DNA from: Primula veris
Taxonomy: Eukaryota > Streptophyta > Magnoliopsida > Ericales > Primulaceae
NCBI GenBank assembly: GCA_963682055.1
Contig: OY821751.1
Location: 12,462,001-12,526,000 of the forward strand
Length of the DNA: 64,000 nucleotides
Direction of reading: 5' to 3'
Under the pieces are notes generated by a model, which worked only from the letters and a program-made list of their open reading frames with translations, did no database searches and had not been told where the DNA came from. How positions within the stretch are numbered: position 1 is the stretch's first letter; every line of letters begins with the position of its first letter. Made by a program: the position numbers and the translations under genes. Below are positions 45,456 to 57,135 of this stretch, one piece after another.

Positions 45456-45757
45456 TTAAAAACCCAACAATCAAAATAATTCTTGAACTAAACAAGCAGA
45501 CGATTATAAAAATAAAAATAAATTTTATGGTTATTGTCAATTGAAATAAACGACCAGAGACACCAATTTAAGCTACAAAGTATTTAATTGTACACCATTG
45601 TTTGTTTATTCATTCAAATTTTAGGCTACAAATACCCAATCATTTCTCAATCACATCAATCCCTTCAAATCCCTTCCTTGAATATGGTTCTTTTTCAGTT
45701 ATATTAATCTCAAGTCTTTCCACGTCAAGAGGTACCGATGATACATAGGCCTCCCCG

Positions 45758-47929
45758 TCAACCAAATTGTTGCATTAAAACATGGTAATCATGAGATTTA
45801 AGCCCAATTAGTTTACGCTCTTCTAAAGAAACACAATTAGCAATATTTGAGCTATAGCCATCAAGTAACTTTATTTGCTTCAACCTAGTGCAAAATAGAT
45901 CAATTTCTTTCTTCGAAAAAGTGTAAGGAGCAGCAGGAAAGTGATATACATTTTCACCTTTTTTATGAGGATGTAATTCTTTTTGAATATTCAAATCCAC
46001 CAAATCTTTGCGAGCATTAACACCATATTTTGATTTTTTCTTCAAGTTTAACAGCGTGCCTCTAATATTCTCACATACATTCTTTTCAACATGCATGACA
46101 TCCAAGTTGTGACTAACAAAAGCCCCTAAAATAACCATGAGGATATACAAAAGTAATAGTTAGATACCAAATAAATCATAAGAAAAAAGTAACAATTATA
46201 CTAAAGGTATTCAAAAGAATGGGGAATAGCTTATACTCCAGTATGGCAAGTCAAAAAAAATTGACTTCTTCTTCCACATTTGAACAAATTCATGTGCCAT
46301 TTTCAAACTACTTCCTTGCTTCTTCTGATTCCTTTTCCTAGACTTTAAAGGCTTGCAAATTTGTTTTTTACCTCTGCCCTTTTTTATGTCTTTCACTGCA
46401 GTGAGAATTTCTAATCCTGATAAAGGTCTAGGCTTTCCTTTTTTTTCCATCTTTCCATCAAACCACTTATTTTTCTGTCGATATGGATGGCCACGAGCAA
46501 GAAATCTCCTATGTCCCAAGTATGCAGTTTTTTTGCTGTATTTAAGCCACATGGATCATATGTCGTCACCACATATAGGACATGCGACTTTCCTCTAGTG
46601 GTACATCCAGCAAGATTTCCATAAGCTGGAACATCATTGATCGTCCACATCAAAATAGCTTTAAGATTAAATAATGACTTGCTAAATGCATCATACACCT
46701 CCACACCTTTTTTCCACAACTCTGTCAAATCCTTCACAAGGGGTTTCAAATATACATCTATATCATTCCCAGGTTGCTTCGGCCCTGGGATTAGTAAAGT
46801 GAGCATAAGATTTTCCTTTGCCATGCATATCCACGGAGGAAGATTGTAATTGACCAAAATGACCGGCCAACAACTATAACTAGAGCTACGTTCACCAAAT
46901 GGATTAAACCCGTCTGTTACAAGACCAAGGCGGATATTTCTAGGATCTGAAGCAAAATTAGGCCACTTTTGGTTTACTGTATCCCATGATACATAGTCAA
47001 CTGGATGACGCATCTTATTATCCTTGCTTTTGTGGTTCGAGTGCCAAACCAAGTCTTCTGCCGATTCTTCTGACTGAAACATCCTTTTATACCTAGGTAT
47101 CATAGGAAAATATCGTAGGACTTTTTCAGGAACTCCTTTATGAACTTTTTTAGTGAGTTTGTCGACCTTCCATCTTGATGAACCACACTTTGGACATGAG
47201 TCTAAGTCTCAAAGATCCTTCCGGAATAGACAACAATCGTTTGGGCAGGCATGAATCTTTTCATATCCAAGATCAAATGATTTCAACAACTTTTTGGTTG
47301 TGTAGACATATTTTGTAAGCTTGTTATTTTCTGGAAGCATACCACTTATGATCTCTAGAATCTCATTGAAACTAGTATCAGTGCGACCATTTGTAGGCTT
47401 GTAATTGTACAATGTCACAGATGCGGACAACTTTGTGTAAGTTTTACAACTAGGGTAGAGAGGAGATTCTGCCTCCTCCAACAAATCAGTAAACTCGCAA
47501 TTTATCGCATCTCCTATAGAGTTTTAAACCTTTCCATTAAGCATAAAAGTGTCCCTAAATAAATTTGCCTCTCCACTTTCCTTCTCATTTTCCCCAACTC
47601 CAGAACTAGTTTCACCTTGATATTGCAAAGCAAGAATTTCTCCATGTAAGAACCAAGTCGTGTAAGAAGGATCCATTCCATTGATAATCAAGTCATCGTA
47701 CACTTGGTTGAATTTCTTATACTTCTTATTTTTGCAACGAATGTAAGGACATAAAATTAAATCACGCGTTTTGGCATAATTTTTAACTTGTTCAATAAAT
47801 TTTGTAACACCATCTTCATACTGGGGTAGAAGCCTATCAAGTGACTCTCGTGTTAAATTGATCAAAAACATTTTGAAAAAAATGGAAGAAAAAAGGGGGG
47901 AAAAATACCTGGAAGTAAGATTCATCCAT
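45758..47929 (-). pseudogene. TNP2-type CACTA transposase (Transposase_21), broken
   Basis: Exon 1 (47,929-47,909) may encode MDESYFQ. The Transpos_assoc domain follows (LDRLLPQYEDGVTKFIEQ, LCPYIRCKN near 47,760). A middle part at 47,484-47,209 has CPNDCCLFRKDL followed by CPKCGSSRW. The TNP2 core lies at 47,103-46,411 (DPRNIRLGLVTDGFNPFGE, PPWICMAKENLMLTLLIPGP, DVPAYGNLAGCTTRGKS). The motif HNLDVMHVEKNVCENIRGTL comes after an intron at about 46,150. It ends at LIGLKSHDYHVLMQQFG. Breaks: a stop between DVLMQ and the expected LLP, a stop near 47,209, a frameshift near 46,550, and loss of the C-terminal part. The family cuts and pastes CACTA elements in the nucleus. Confidence 0.85.
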
Positions 47930-47952
47930 TTTTTTATCAATCTTATGACCAA

Positions 47953-48914
47953 GACCAGCTAAGATGGATTTAACAAACAAAATTAAAACATTTCATCATG
48001 AAAAAAAATTAAAACAAGTCCTAAAGGAACTATAAATACAATTTTGAGATTATTAGGAAATATACACTTTTTATAATAACATAAAAGAAAATGTCAAATA
48101 TTTAGTGTAGATTAGCAGTAACAAGTTAGGAAGCTTGTGAGAACAAAATTCGGGAACTTATCGGAAAACTAATCTTTCAGTATACATTAGGGATAAAATT
48201 TCAAACACTCGCACACTTATAGTGTGGAAAGTTATAGTGACTTCGATCAAGGTAGAAGGAAACCCGACATAATCTGAACATCGTAAAAATACCTCTAAAT
48301 TTTTAATTGCAAACTCAGTTAATAATACTATTAGTGCAATCAGTACCTTATTGTGACAATCAAAAAAAATCATTGTAACAATCAAATAAGAACAGATCCA
48401 AATTAAAAAAAAATCAAACATAAACTAGACAAGTTCAAATCAAAAAGAAACATTGTGACAATCAAATAAGAACAGATACACTATTAATCTTACAATTAGT
48501 TTATCAAATAATGTCAATATTCGTAAAAATGAAACGAAAAGTACCCATTCAACATATATTTCACATGTTTTCAAAAATATCTAACATAAATTTTACAATC
48601 AATTCGTCAAAAAAAATCAAACTTATATATCAACACAACTTATCACAATCACGGAAGAGAAAAACTAAACTAAAACTCACTTTAATATATATAGTGTGTA
48701 TATATATATACCTAGTGATAAGAAGTGTGAAAGGATGAGAGATAGTATCGAGCTGCTGAGGGTAGTTTCGGGTATTCGAATTGTGAGATGGAGAGAGAGA
48801 GTAAGCTGTGTGTATAGCAATTTGGGGTTTAGGGCAAAAAAAATGGAGGGAGCTCTTTTTATTTCGCGGGCTGAATAATTTCAGTGTTTTATTTTTAGTT
48901 TGCTGTTATTAAGA
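47953..48914. other. CACTA 5' region
   Basis: AT-rich DNA upstream of the transposase gene. On the minus strand, TATATATAAAG-like sequence near 48,690-48,720 could serve as a promoter. The short frames here have no motif. Confidence 0.4.
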
Positions 48915-49200
48915 AATAACATAGACAGCGCACTTCGTACGCTGCTAAAATTTATTACTCGCAGCGTCCATACATACGCTGCAAAAAAATTATTTACAGC
49001 GTACATTAGCACGCCATTAAAAAAAAATATTACAGCATACTTTACTCGCTGTAAAAGGTATTAATCGTAGCGCGCAACCACCATACGTTGCTGTTACTTT
49101 GTACTAATATATTTTGCAGTGCGTTAATTTTAAGTACGCTGCTAATAATTGAATTTGCAGCTTGCTTTCCCTTTGTGCTGCTAAAGCCAAGCTGTGAAAA
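48915..49200. repeat. Right subterminal repeats of the CACTA element
   Basis: GACAGCGCACTTCGTACGCTG, CGCAGCGTCCATACATACGC, TACAGCGTACATTAGCACGC and further GCAG/CTGC motifs match those at the left end, with spacing of about 35-45 bp. Confidence 0.8.
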
Positions 49201-49249
49201 CCCATTTTTCTTGTAGTGGAGCAAGACTATCCATAAATAACCTACAACA

Positions 49250-52200
49250 CTTCCCTTGGATGTCTTGAATTTTTTGTCTCCGTCTTCATGCAACACGATT
49301 AGCAGCTGAGTCGATTCAAAATATATATTCATTTGCTAATGCAAACACATAAAAAACCATAATTTTGGAAACCCAACATGGGATAAAAACCGACACTTAG
49401 GAGAAAACTAGTATTGCCGAATAATAAAGGCCGAAGCATAAACTGACTACCAAACCTGTGACTCGTTAAAACCTTGTAAAAGAAAACCTAGAGGAAAAAA
49501 CTTTGGTGGAAAGAAAATGAGTACACAATAGTAAATGCAATAATGGGTGAACTAAGCATATAAGAAGTGTCTCATCAAAACATTGTCAGAGTAAACTCAA
49601 TGGGAAAAACCTCTGATCAAATAACAAAAGAGTGCACGATTGTTAGAAGTATACAATTGAATACTCTCCCTGATTTCGGCAATACTTAGTAAGAACATAA
49701 TTAGAAATGTGTCTCACTAAAAATCTTGTCAAGGTAAACCTAATGGGATAAATCCTTGAACTAAGGACAGAAAGATTACACAAGTAATCGCCAGGATGCT
49801 CCCCCTCACTTGCACACGAAAGAGTGTGGAAATTTCGACTAAGTGAATTCATGAGGATGCGAGTATTCATCTTGGACATAAAATTTCTCAAGTTAACTCT
49901 GATAGGCTACAAAATCCTTTAAAAATGTGTCATTATTCGTCTCGTTAAAACCTGGCCAGTGGGACAAACCCTTGGTCTAAGGATAAATTAGTACACTCCC
50001 ATGTGTTAATGAACACGATCATCCATCGGGATGCTCCCTCTCATGTTCATACGAATGGATAAAATAATTTTGACTAAATGGTAATTCAAGTCAAATAAGC
50101 ATTCTTCGGGATGCTCCCCCTAACTTACACACAATTGGTTGCAAAGATTTTCATATTTCAAGAACGAATACGAGCATGCGTCTAGATGTTTCATTTTACT
50201 TGTACACATCTGGGTGTGGTAAAATATTAACATGAAATATAACAAGCATTTGACATGATGCTTTTACACTTCATATATGGAGATTTTATTTCAACATAAT
50301 CTAGTCATGTCTCTTTTGATCAATAACAACAAGTTGTCCTCAAATATAACAAATGTTTCAATTAGATCATGAAACAATACACATGTACTTCATATTGGCT
50401 AATATAAGCTTGAAGTCATATACACTCTCTAGTAGTCTCATAGAGCACGAGTAGATCATAGTGATTAGTTTGGAGTCTTAACAAGATCTTCAAGATATCA
50501 TCTAATCCCAATGGTAAAGACATAACCATACTAGGAGTATCTCTTATGCGGGCTTGATAAATAATCGGCATCAGTCTAAACAAAGGAAAAAGGTTGCGTT
50601 AATTCAAGTATCGAAGGGGATAGGTACACTCAATGACGCATATTAGACAGCCGACGACATCATCATTTGCTTGGCGGTTTTGGCCAAAGCTACATGTTAT
50701 GACAAGAACACGACATTCGATAGGGACGTCTATCCTTGCAAGCATTTTTGCATAAAGTATAAATGATCTCGTGACATTTCATAAAGTCATTAAATGCGTC
50801 TGGCATTTAGTTAGACTTGGGGAAGTCTATGCCCTTTACTTATCACTTCGTGCAATTTTTTATGATCAAGCTAAGACTGAGTGGGTTATACCACGTTACT
50901 TCACGTCATTCCTTATCAATGGTAACGTGCAAATTTCCCCCTAACGATGGGGAAGACACTCTTACCAATGTCACTTTCACATATCATGCGGTAAAGTGAT
51001 CACTTTTCAAGGTTTACTCTATCAAATGATAGACAGGGGATACATAATTGACGTATGTCCCATTCAGAGGTCCATATCTTAAACATTTTAGCTGCCCAAT
51101 CAAAATATTAATTAAACATCCAAACACGCATTTAAATTATACTTTTGGCTCATAACCAGTACGAGCTGGTACGCATTCAGTGTTTGAGCGACTATGGGTC
51201 TCAGACGAACCAATGCAGCAATATGCAATATATTATGACCCACAAAGAAATATATATATATATATGTGCATATCACCAAATAACACGTGTAATAATTTTC
51301 AACCGCTTAAACTTTCTGTGAGTCCATTTTGTGTTTCAACATAATTAACATGATGTTCAATTTTAATTCCCAAAATCAGCTAATGATTAGACTAAGTGTT
51401 TGGGTAGTGTTGCATTTATGTGGACAACAATAAAATATGACTATATTGTCGATGCATCAACCATAACCATATTTGTGGTCCGTAATATGGTTAAGTCCAT
51501 AAATATCTCCTTCAATTCTTTCCATAATTTTACGAGACTATTTTAGTGGTTTTTACACATACATGTCTTTCAAACAAGGAATTAATGACATGTGAATTTC
51601 GGACTAATCACAAAATATCTTCTTAAAAAGAATCCAAACATGATGCGATTATAAATCAAGCATCATCTTTTGACCCGGTAATATCTCATCCGGTCAATGC
51701 AACAATATTGAATGCTCTTTTCAATGAACGACATGTGAATGATAATATAGATAATCATGTCTCATCATCTACGATTTCTTATAAATCGACGACACGAGAA
51801 TGATAAGGTAACTTTCAAATTCATTAAAAATATGGTTAAACCACTTGAAAGATATCTCAACTTCTGAGTAATATACTTTTGGTCGTATTGAGTGGAGGAT
51901 GTGTAAAGAAATATCAATTATTTCATGAGCTATTACCAAATATCACAGGTTTTCTTGAATATCTTATTACTCAACAAGGTATGACGGATCCTGAAGTATA
52001 AGAACTCATTTTTGACAAATCAATTTGGTTTTACCAAAGATTTTGATTTGGAATGACATGTCCTAAATCAGCATCACTAAGGATTTTTTTGGTAAATAGT
52101 TGGTAAAACTATCATTATCGTCGGACAATGTAAGTGGTACATAGTTACCCACAATTGTTAGACTACCAATTACCCCATAGATATTGCCATAAAGTTTGAT

Positions 52201-53465
52201 AATTTAAACTTTGATCATAGTTTGAAAGAAATTTGCTTAAAAAAACTTTAAATTATTTCGATAAATTTATAAACAGGCAAAACCATAATCCAAAAGCATG
52301 GTTCAAATAGAAAAAAGACATAATCCAAATGGAATAACATAATTCATATGGGTGACAAAACGGCTCAATGATTTATCAAAAATCAATATAGAAAGATATC
52401 AAACTTCCATTGAGTCGTAAAAAATAAGGGTCAAGAGTTTACTTTCAATTAGCTTTAACCACATTAGCGACGACTTTTCCACACTTATGATAGTTTAGAA
52501 CTATTTGAACGTATCCATGCATAACATTTGTTATTTATAACAGAGAATTGGCTCATTGAGCATTGTCTCTTACTTTGGGACAATGAGCCCAATTCATCCT
52601 TTCACAGACTACCTTGGTTCCACATGTCTTTGGTTCGGACTATTGTCTAAAGCTCACGTGGCTAGGTGAGTGTCAGGCTCGCGGCAGTTCAAGACAATAA
52701 CTCTTATCTCGGTTCACGATTTGTGGATGAGGTCCATAAAGAGAATTACCATCTGGCATAAAAAACCGCGATAAACCCAATATGAACATGGATGATGAAG
52801 GAAAATGGTAAATATAACTTCACAATACTGTTTTGGAATACATTTTCCAAGCTAGTATTTTGGTGAAGGATCGTTCCACTATGTCTATTTTAAACATTTA
52901 TTCACCATAAACATTATCGCGTCTCAAATGTGGCGGCGGAATAAAATCAACGCTTTAGCCTTCATCTTACGAGTGACAACAACTATGTGTTTTTCTCTAC
53001 ATAGATGGCATCCAAAAATTTGGGGATCACATATTCACTCAACACGGTGACTAATATGTGGTCGAGGATAACATCTCACTTATACATCTCGTAAGTATAT
53101 TAACTTCGCGATTTTCCACATCATAAATGGCATCCAACAAGTGTTGGGATTTCTAGATTAGTTATCATATAAAAATATTAGGTTTATAGTTCGCACAAGC
53201 ACCAACTTTGTTTTGAAATGACAATTTTGAAAACATCAGTTTTGCTTTACAAGTGAATTAGTTCTCATTGATCAAAATCGACAGGCCGATACTAAGACAC
53301 TAATTCAGCGAAAAACTTCTACATAAACACAATCAAGAAATTTATTATTTACTCAACCCATTTCAATAGCTCTACTTGAACACGACCAGGAAAGACAATG
53401 AGGGTGGAGGGCACGAATGCCACTTAAAATCCGACCTCATTAGGATGTCGACTTCCGCCTATCTT
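49250..53465 (-). mobile_element. Internal region of LARD-like element B, apparently noncoding
   Basis: This DNA lies between the split LTR and the repeat shared with element A (53,466-54,149). Together they form about 4.9 kb of internal sequence before the second Tat insertion. Across the 4.2 kb I find no frame over 100 codons and no motif of protease, integrase, RT or RNase H. That fits a LARD, or a very decayed Copia 3' region. It contains the repeat block listed at 49,440. Confidence 0.55.
49440..50215. repeat. Degenerate repeats 'CTCGTTAAAACCTTG...GATGCTCCCCCT'
   Basis: The pattern CTCGTTAAAACCTTGT, then GTAAACTCAATGGGAAAAAC, then CTCTGATCAA recurs with changes at about 49,460, 49,570, 49,710 and 49,940. 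GGATGCTCCCCCTCACTTGC, followed by ACACGAA, recurs at about 49,795, 50,030 and 50,108, with a weaker copy near 50,190. I recall this style of sequence next to LTRs of plant Copia-type elements; the family name is not certain. Confidence 0.6.
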
Positions 53466-54149
53466 TCCTAGACATTATATCCAAATAGGTGAGCCTATTT
53501 GGGAAAGATTCATAATTATCTAACTTAAATGTGAATATATACGGTTTCGTAAATTGCCATATTATACAAATGTATACATGACAGTAAATAAATAGTACAT
53601 GGTCATAATTAAATATCTACATATTTACTAGCAAGTAAATCAAATTAGCATTATCGATCTAGATGTACCAATTACACTAGCAAGATATAACACAATAATT
53701 TACAAATCTATTGCTTTTATGTGTAAATACTATTCATGGTAATACACTAATTACATCACATTATGCAAGGAATCAAATTTTAATTACCAATTAATCATAT
53801 CACATGAATCTGTATGGAAACATATCAATTTTCTCAATTAACATGTAATTTTTATTCATTTCTCTTTTACTCAATTTGTATGCATTTGGTGGGTGTATAA
53901 TGACTAAATATTACCTTTTTTTTAACACATATATTGTTTCGCATACAAGTAATTATTATACGGCCATGCGTATAATTTAAGTATACTACTTATTTTAGTT
54001 TCAGTATTATTACATGTTCAGTTCAAAATTTCAGACAAGTTGCAGTTTGTTCCTTCATAAATTAACAGAATAGTTTACAGCTTTCAGCGAATTACAAATT
54101 AGTATTACTGAAAATAATCCCCATTAAACGAGTAACAACCCGACCCATA
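53466..54149. repeat. Dispersed repeat shared with 530-1480
   Basis: This aligns with 530-1480 in order and orientation. The homology ends abruptly at 54,149: element A continues ACAACCCGATTATATGTATT, whereas here ACAACCCGACCCATA is followed by the Tat-like LTR. This marks the insertion point. The rest of the LARD should continue beyond the second Tat element, outside the window. Confidence 0.85.
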
Positions 54150-54702
54150 TGTTTTTAATAAATACCCAATGCCAATATAGTTGGGATAAGGACATAGTGG
54201 TCTTTTCCTTTAACGGATTTGAGAGTAATTATCCATTGATGCTAAAGGTCCAATTAATAGAGGCCCAACACTCAAAAAGCCCATGAGTTGACAGATGAGA
54301 ACAACACTTGTCAATATTCTGTGAAGCATGTACCCCTATAAATAGAGTCAAAGGGCAGTACAATAGAGGATCTGACTTCTGAACACAAGAGAAAAGGTAC
54401 AATACAGAGACTATTCAGAGCTTATCTCACTAGAAAGTACGCATATAGAAGAGTTAAGTCAAAGACCGAGCACCGAGACCAAGTTGAAGGCAGCCGAAAT
54501 CAAGTTATTAGACCGAGCATAAGTAGAATAAAATTTGTAATCGCGATCAAGAAGATTCACCGATCGATAAAGAAAGAACAATATCTCATCTAATATTTCA
54601 CATCGTCAATTTATATCTTTATTGTTGAGAAGCTTAGCTTAACCGACCAAAGTTAACGCTTTATCTAGCTTAACTTACCTGATCAAAGTTAATGCTTTAT
54701 CA
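54150..54702 (+). repeat. 5' LTR of Tat-like copy 2
   Basis: The end AATGCTTTATCA matches the end of copy 1's LTR (TTGCTTTATCA) and is followed by the primer site. The start is placed at TGTTTTTAATA because homology to the host LARD stops there, giving 553 bp against 555 and 577 bp in copy 1. TATAAATAG at 54,337-54,345 is the likely TATA box. Shared phrases include ACACTTGTCAA, GAGCTTATCTCACTA-like and GATCAAGA. Confidence 0.75.
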
Positions 54703-54704
54703 AG

Positions 54705-54719
54705 TGGCGTCGTCTCTAG
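54705..54719 (+). promoter_or_regulatory. Primer binding site of Tat-like copy 2
   Basis: TGGCGTCGTCTCTAG begins two bases after the LTR, parallel to copy 1. Confidence 0.65.
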
Positions 54720-54778
54720 ACTTCACCTAGTGCCAACTAGTTTCGAAGTCGAACACACAACTTTATCAGACAAGCAAA

Positions 54779-56826
54779 ATGGTTACCACAATAGAAGAAA
54801 GTCGTCCCGAGGAAGTAGGGACAACTAATAACAACGAAGTGCGAATCAAGTAAGAAGACATAGAAGAACTCATTGCCATCCGAGAAAGATACGAAGCAAT
54901 TAAGTCCAAAAATCAACCGACTACTTCCAACATCCCTACCGAACAACCAAGGGACCAACCCTTACTAATCAACGGAATCATTGACGAAAACCCGACGGAC
55001 TCGGAAGAAGAACGAGCCATATCCGCATTAAGGTGAACAAGGAGACACCGGACAGTATCTAGATAACTAAACGATGCAGCGCCCACGACAAAAGCAAGGC
55101 CAAGCTCAAGGGCCCACTTCCCAACTATGTCGGCCAACTCCAGCTCTCATCAGGGTTGAATAATTCGTTTCCGAACAAATGATGAGAATGATAGGGAGCT
55201 CCACTCCAAATATAACTATGCTGAGGAGATAAGGAGAGCCCAACACTGACCAACAAACGTCGCGGCACCCCCATATGGTATGCCAATGGCCGATGCACCG
55301 GAACAAGCAATCCGACCACCAATCCTTCCTCCACTTATAATTACACTATCCACGGTGGAGTTTCAACCAATAATGCCGCAAGAAGGGAATGCGGTTGTGC
55401 TGTCAAGGACCGATGAGAGCTACCATGCTCAGGTTCAAACCCAGCTGGTAGCATGCATGTCTGCCATGTCAGAAGTAGGGATCAGAATCCCGACATGACA
55501 GACAATCAATCCGCAAAAAGAACGAAGAAATGAATAAGTGGGAGATTCCACTTATAGGGCCGCCATAGAAGTGGCAGGATGACAACAGGGAACAAGGATA
55601 CCCCAGCAGAGGAAACACCACCCAAGAGATACCCTAATAATATCCGAGTTTCAGGGCAATCAGACAGAACATGTTCTCGGAATAACCCCGAACGGCAGAG
55701 GATATACCGAGAATAGGGCAGGGGGGACAAGAGTACTACCCCACACACAATTATGGGGGAGGATACACCCCCAGTACCAAATGCAAGACGAAGTGTTCCA
55801 ATAAGCATGGGACGTCTGCCAAGAAACGCCATGTACCGAGAAAATCACTTGGTACCGAAACCCGAATGGGTTCGTAATCCCATAATTTAAACTATACGAC
55901 AGGAAGAGCTGCCCGATAGACCACCTGAGACATTACAAAACCAGGATGGAACTATGGAGTGATGACCCCGCACTGATGTACAAGTTCTTCAAAAATAGCT
56001 TGGGTCAAGAAGCCTCGACCTGGTACCATAACATACCAAGGGGATCCATAGGAAGCTGGACTGAGCTGCTCAGAGCATACTCGAACCGGTATGCTGCTCA
56101 CAGAAAGAAGAAAGTTACCATCGAAACATTGCTAAAAATGGCTATGCTGCCTGACGAAAGGTTGAACGACTACTGCATCTGCTTCATCGACATTGTGAAT
56201 CAAATCCCCAGTACGCCAGCAACATCGCCATACAGAACTTCATCAACTCTATTCCGAGCGGATACTGGGCAAGGAGAAAGTTCTTCGGTAAAAGCTTCCC
56301 GACCATTGATGCCCTTCTCGCCTAATGCACCCACCTGACTGATAAAAACGAAGAAATGCAAAACCTCAACCGGACTCTACCCAGAAGAGAGTCGGTCAGA
56401 GAAACACAGGTGGAACGCAAGAAAGCGAAAAGTAATCAAGGGGAGGCTGTTAAGCCGACCAAGAGGGACAGAGGGCCCGGGGAACAAAAAAGGGCAGAGC
56501 GCCTCATAGAAGCTGAACAGAAACCTTACCAGCTCTCATACCATGTGCCAAATAGGCCTCCCCGACAAGATCGCTTCCAAAAAAGGGAACGCAGGGGGAA
56601 CTTCGAACCGGTCGAACTGAAATACAACTGCAACCAGTCTGCAGAAGATATTCTCAAGGACATATGCAGAGAAAACCGGTATTCACGACCATAACCATTC
56701 GCCTCCCCCCTAACCAAAGAGACTCAAAGATTTTTTGTGCCTATCATCAGGACCACGGGCACCTCACTGAGCACTGTAGGAACCTCCGATGGAAAATGAA
56801 CATGTGGGGCAACGCTGGAGGCAACA
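54779..56826 (+). pseudogene. Gag remnant of Tat-like copy 2
   Basis: It starts MVTTIEESRPEEVGTTNNNE and has ENPTDSEEER in common with copy 1. The Retrotrans_gag domain lies at 55,946-56,215 (ASTWYHNIPRGSIGSWTELL, KMAMLPDERLNDYCI). A basic linker at 56,356-56,694 (LPRRESVRETQVERKKAKSN) and a zinc-knuckle-like CAYHQDHGHLTEHC near 56,735 follow. Stops and frameshifts are scattered through it, for example after the first 24 codons and near 55,035, 55,075, 55,500 and 56,200. The sequence stops matching gag at about 56,826 and joins tandem-repeat DNA, so protease, RT, RNase H and integrase are all lost. Confidence 0.82.
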
Positions 56827-57135
56827 GGGTTTAAGTCTCGAACAAGTCCTTCAACGAACCGAATGCATATATATACATGTATACTAAGCCCAACAATTCA
56901 CATGGTCAGAACAAATAATAAGTGATATGAGCCCATGTTACGGAGGCAACAACATTTCAAGAATCGACAAGTGTCAAAACGCAGTAAACAAATGCCAAAG
57001 AGAAACAAAACGACAAATAAAATGCCAGTACGGAAATAAGAAGATACAATCCACATGGGTATATAAATAGCAAATAGTACGCGCCCGCGTTACGAAGGCA
57101 ACAATATTCAGCAAATCAGACAAGGAATAAACAGC
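56827..57135. repeat. Remnant of the Tat tandem repeat and spacer
   Basis: GGGTTTAAGTCTCGAACAAG followed by TCCTTCAACGAACC matches one variant unit of the copy 1 array in complement. The remaining 250 bp to the stop codon of the antisense gene has GTTACGGAGGCAACAA-like motifs. Copy 1 has the equivalents (CTCCGTAATGCGGGC at 35,112 and 35,220) between its array and gene end. Confidence 0.65.

Larger units (their letters stand above)
41538..49218 (-). mobile_element. CACTA (En/Spm) DNA transposon, 7.68 kb, both ends present
   Basis: The left end is CACTACAACAAAAATGCCC and the complement of the right end is CACTACAAGAAAAATGGG. The terminal repeats match at 15 of the first 16 bases. Adjacent triplets are GAC (41,535-41,537) and GAG (49,219-49,221), a 3 bp target duplication with one change. 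Both ends carry clusters of GCAGCG-type subterminal repeats. Two genes read on the minus strand: a TNP2-type transposase (45,758-47,929) and a Transposase_24-like gene (42,634-45,455). The transposase gene is broken, so the copy is probably non-autonomous. Confidence 0.93.
41356..49249 (-). mobile_element. LTR of LARD-like element B, split by a CACTA insertion
   Basis: The left part 41,356-41,537 starts TGTGTGCATATTAGCTAAGC and the right part 49,219-49,249 ends CCTACAACA. Together they give 213 bp, close to the 224 bp LTR at 1786-2009, which starts TGTTGTGTGACATATTAGCT and ends TCTACAACA. Around the insertion point the other LTR reads GAGTAAGGCTCAATAGTCC; here the sequence resumes GAGCAAGACTATCC after the CACTA. 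With the element on the minus strand, this would be its 3' LTR. Confidence 0.65.
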
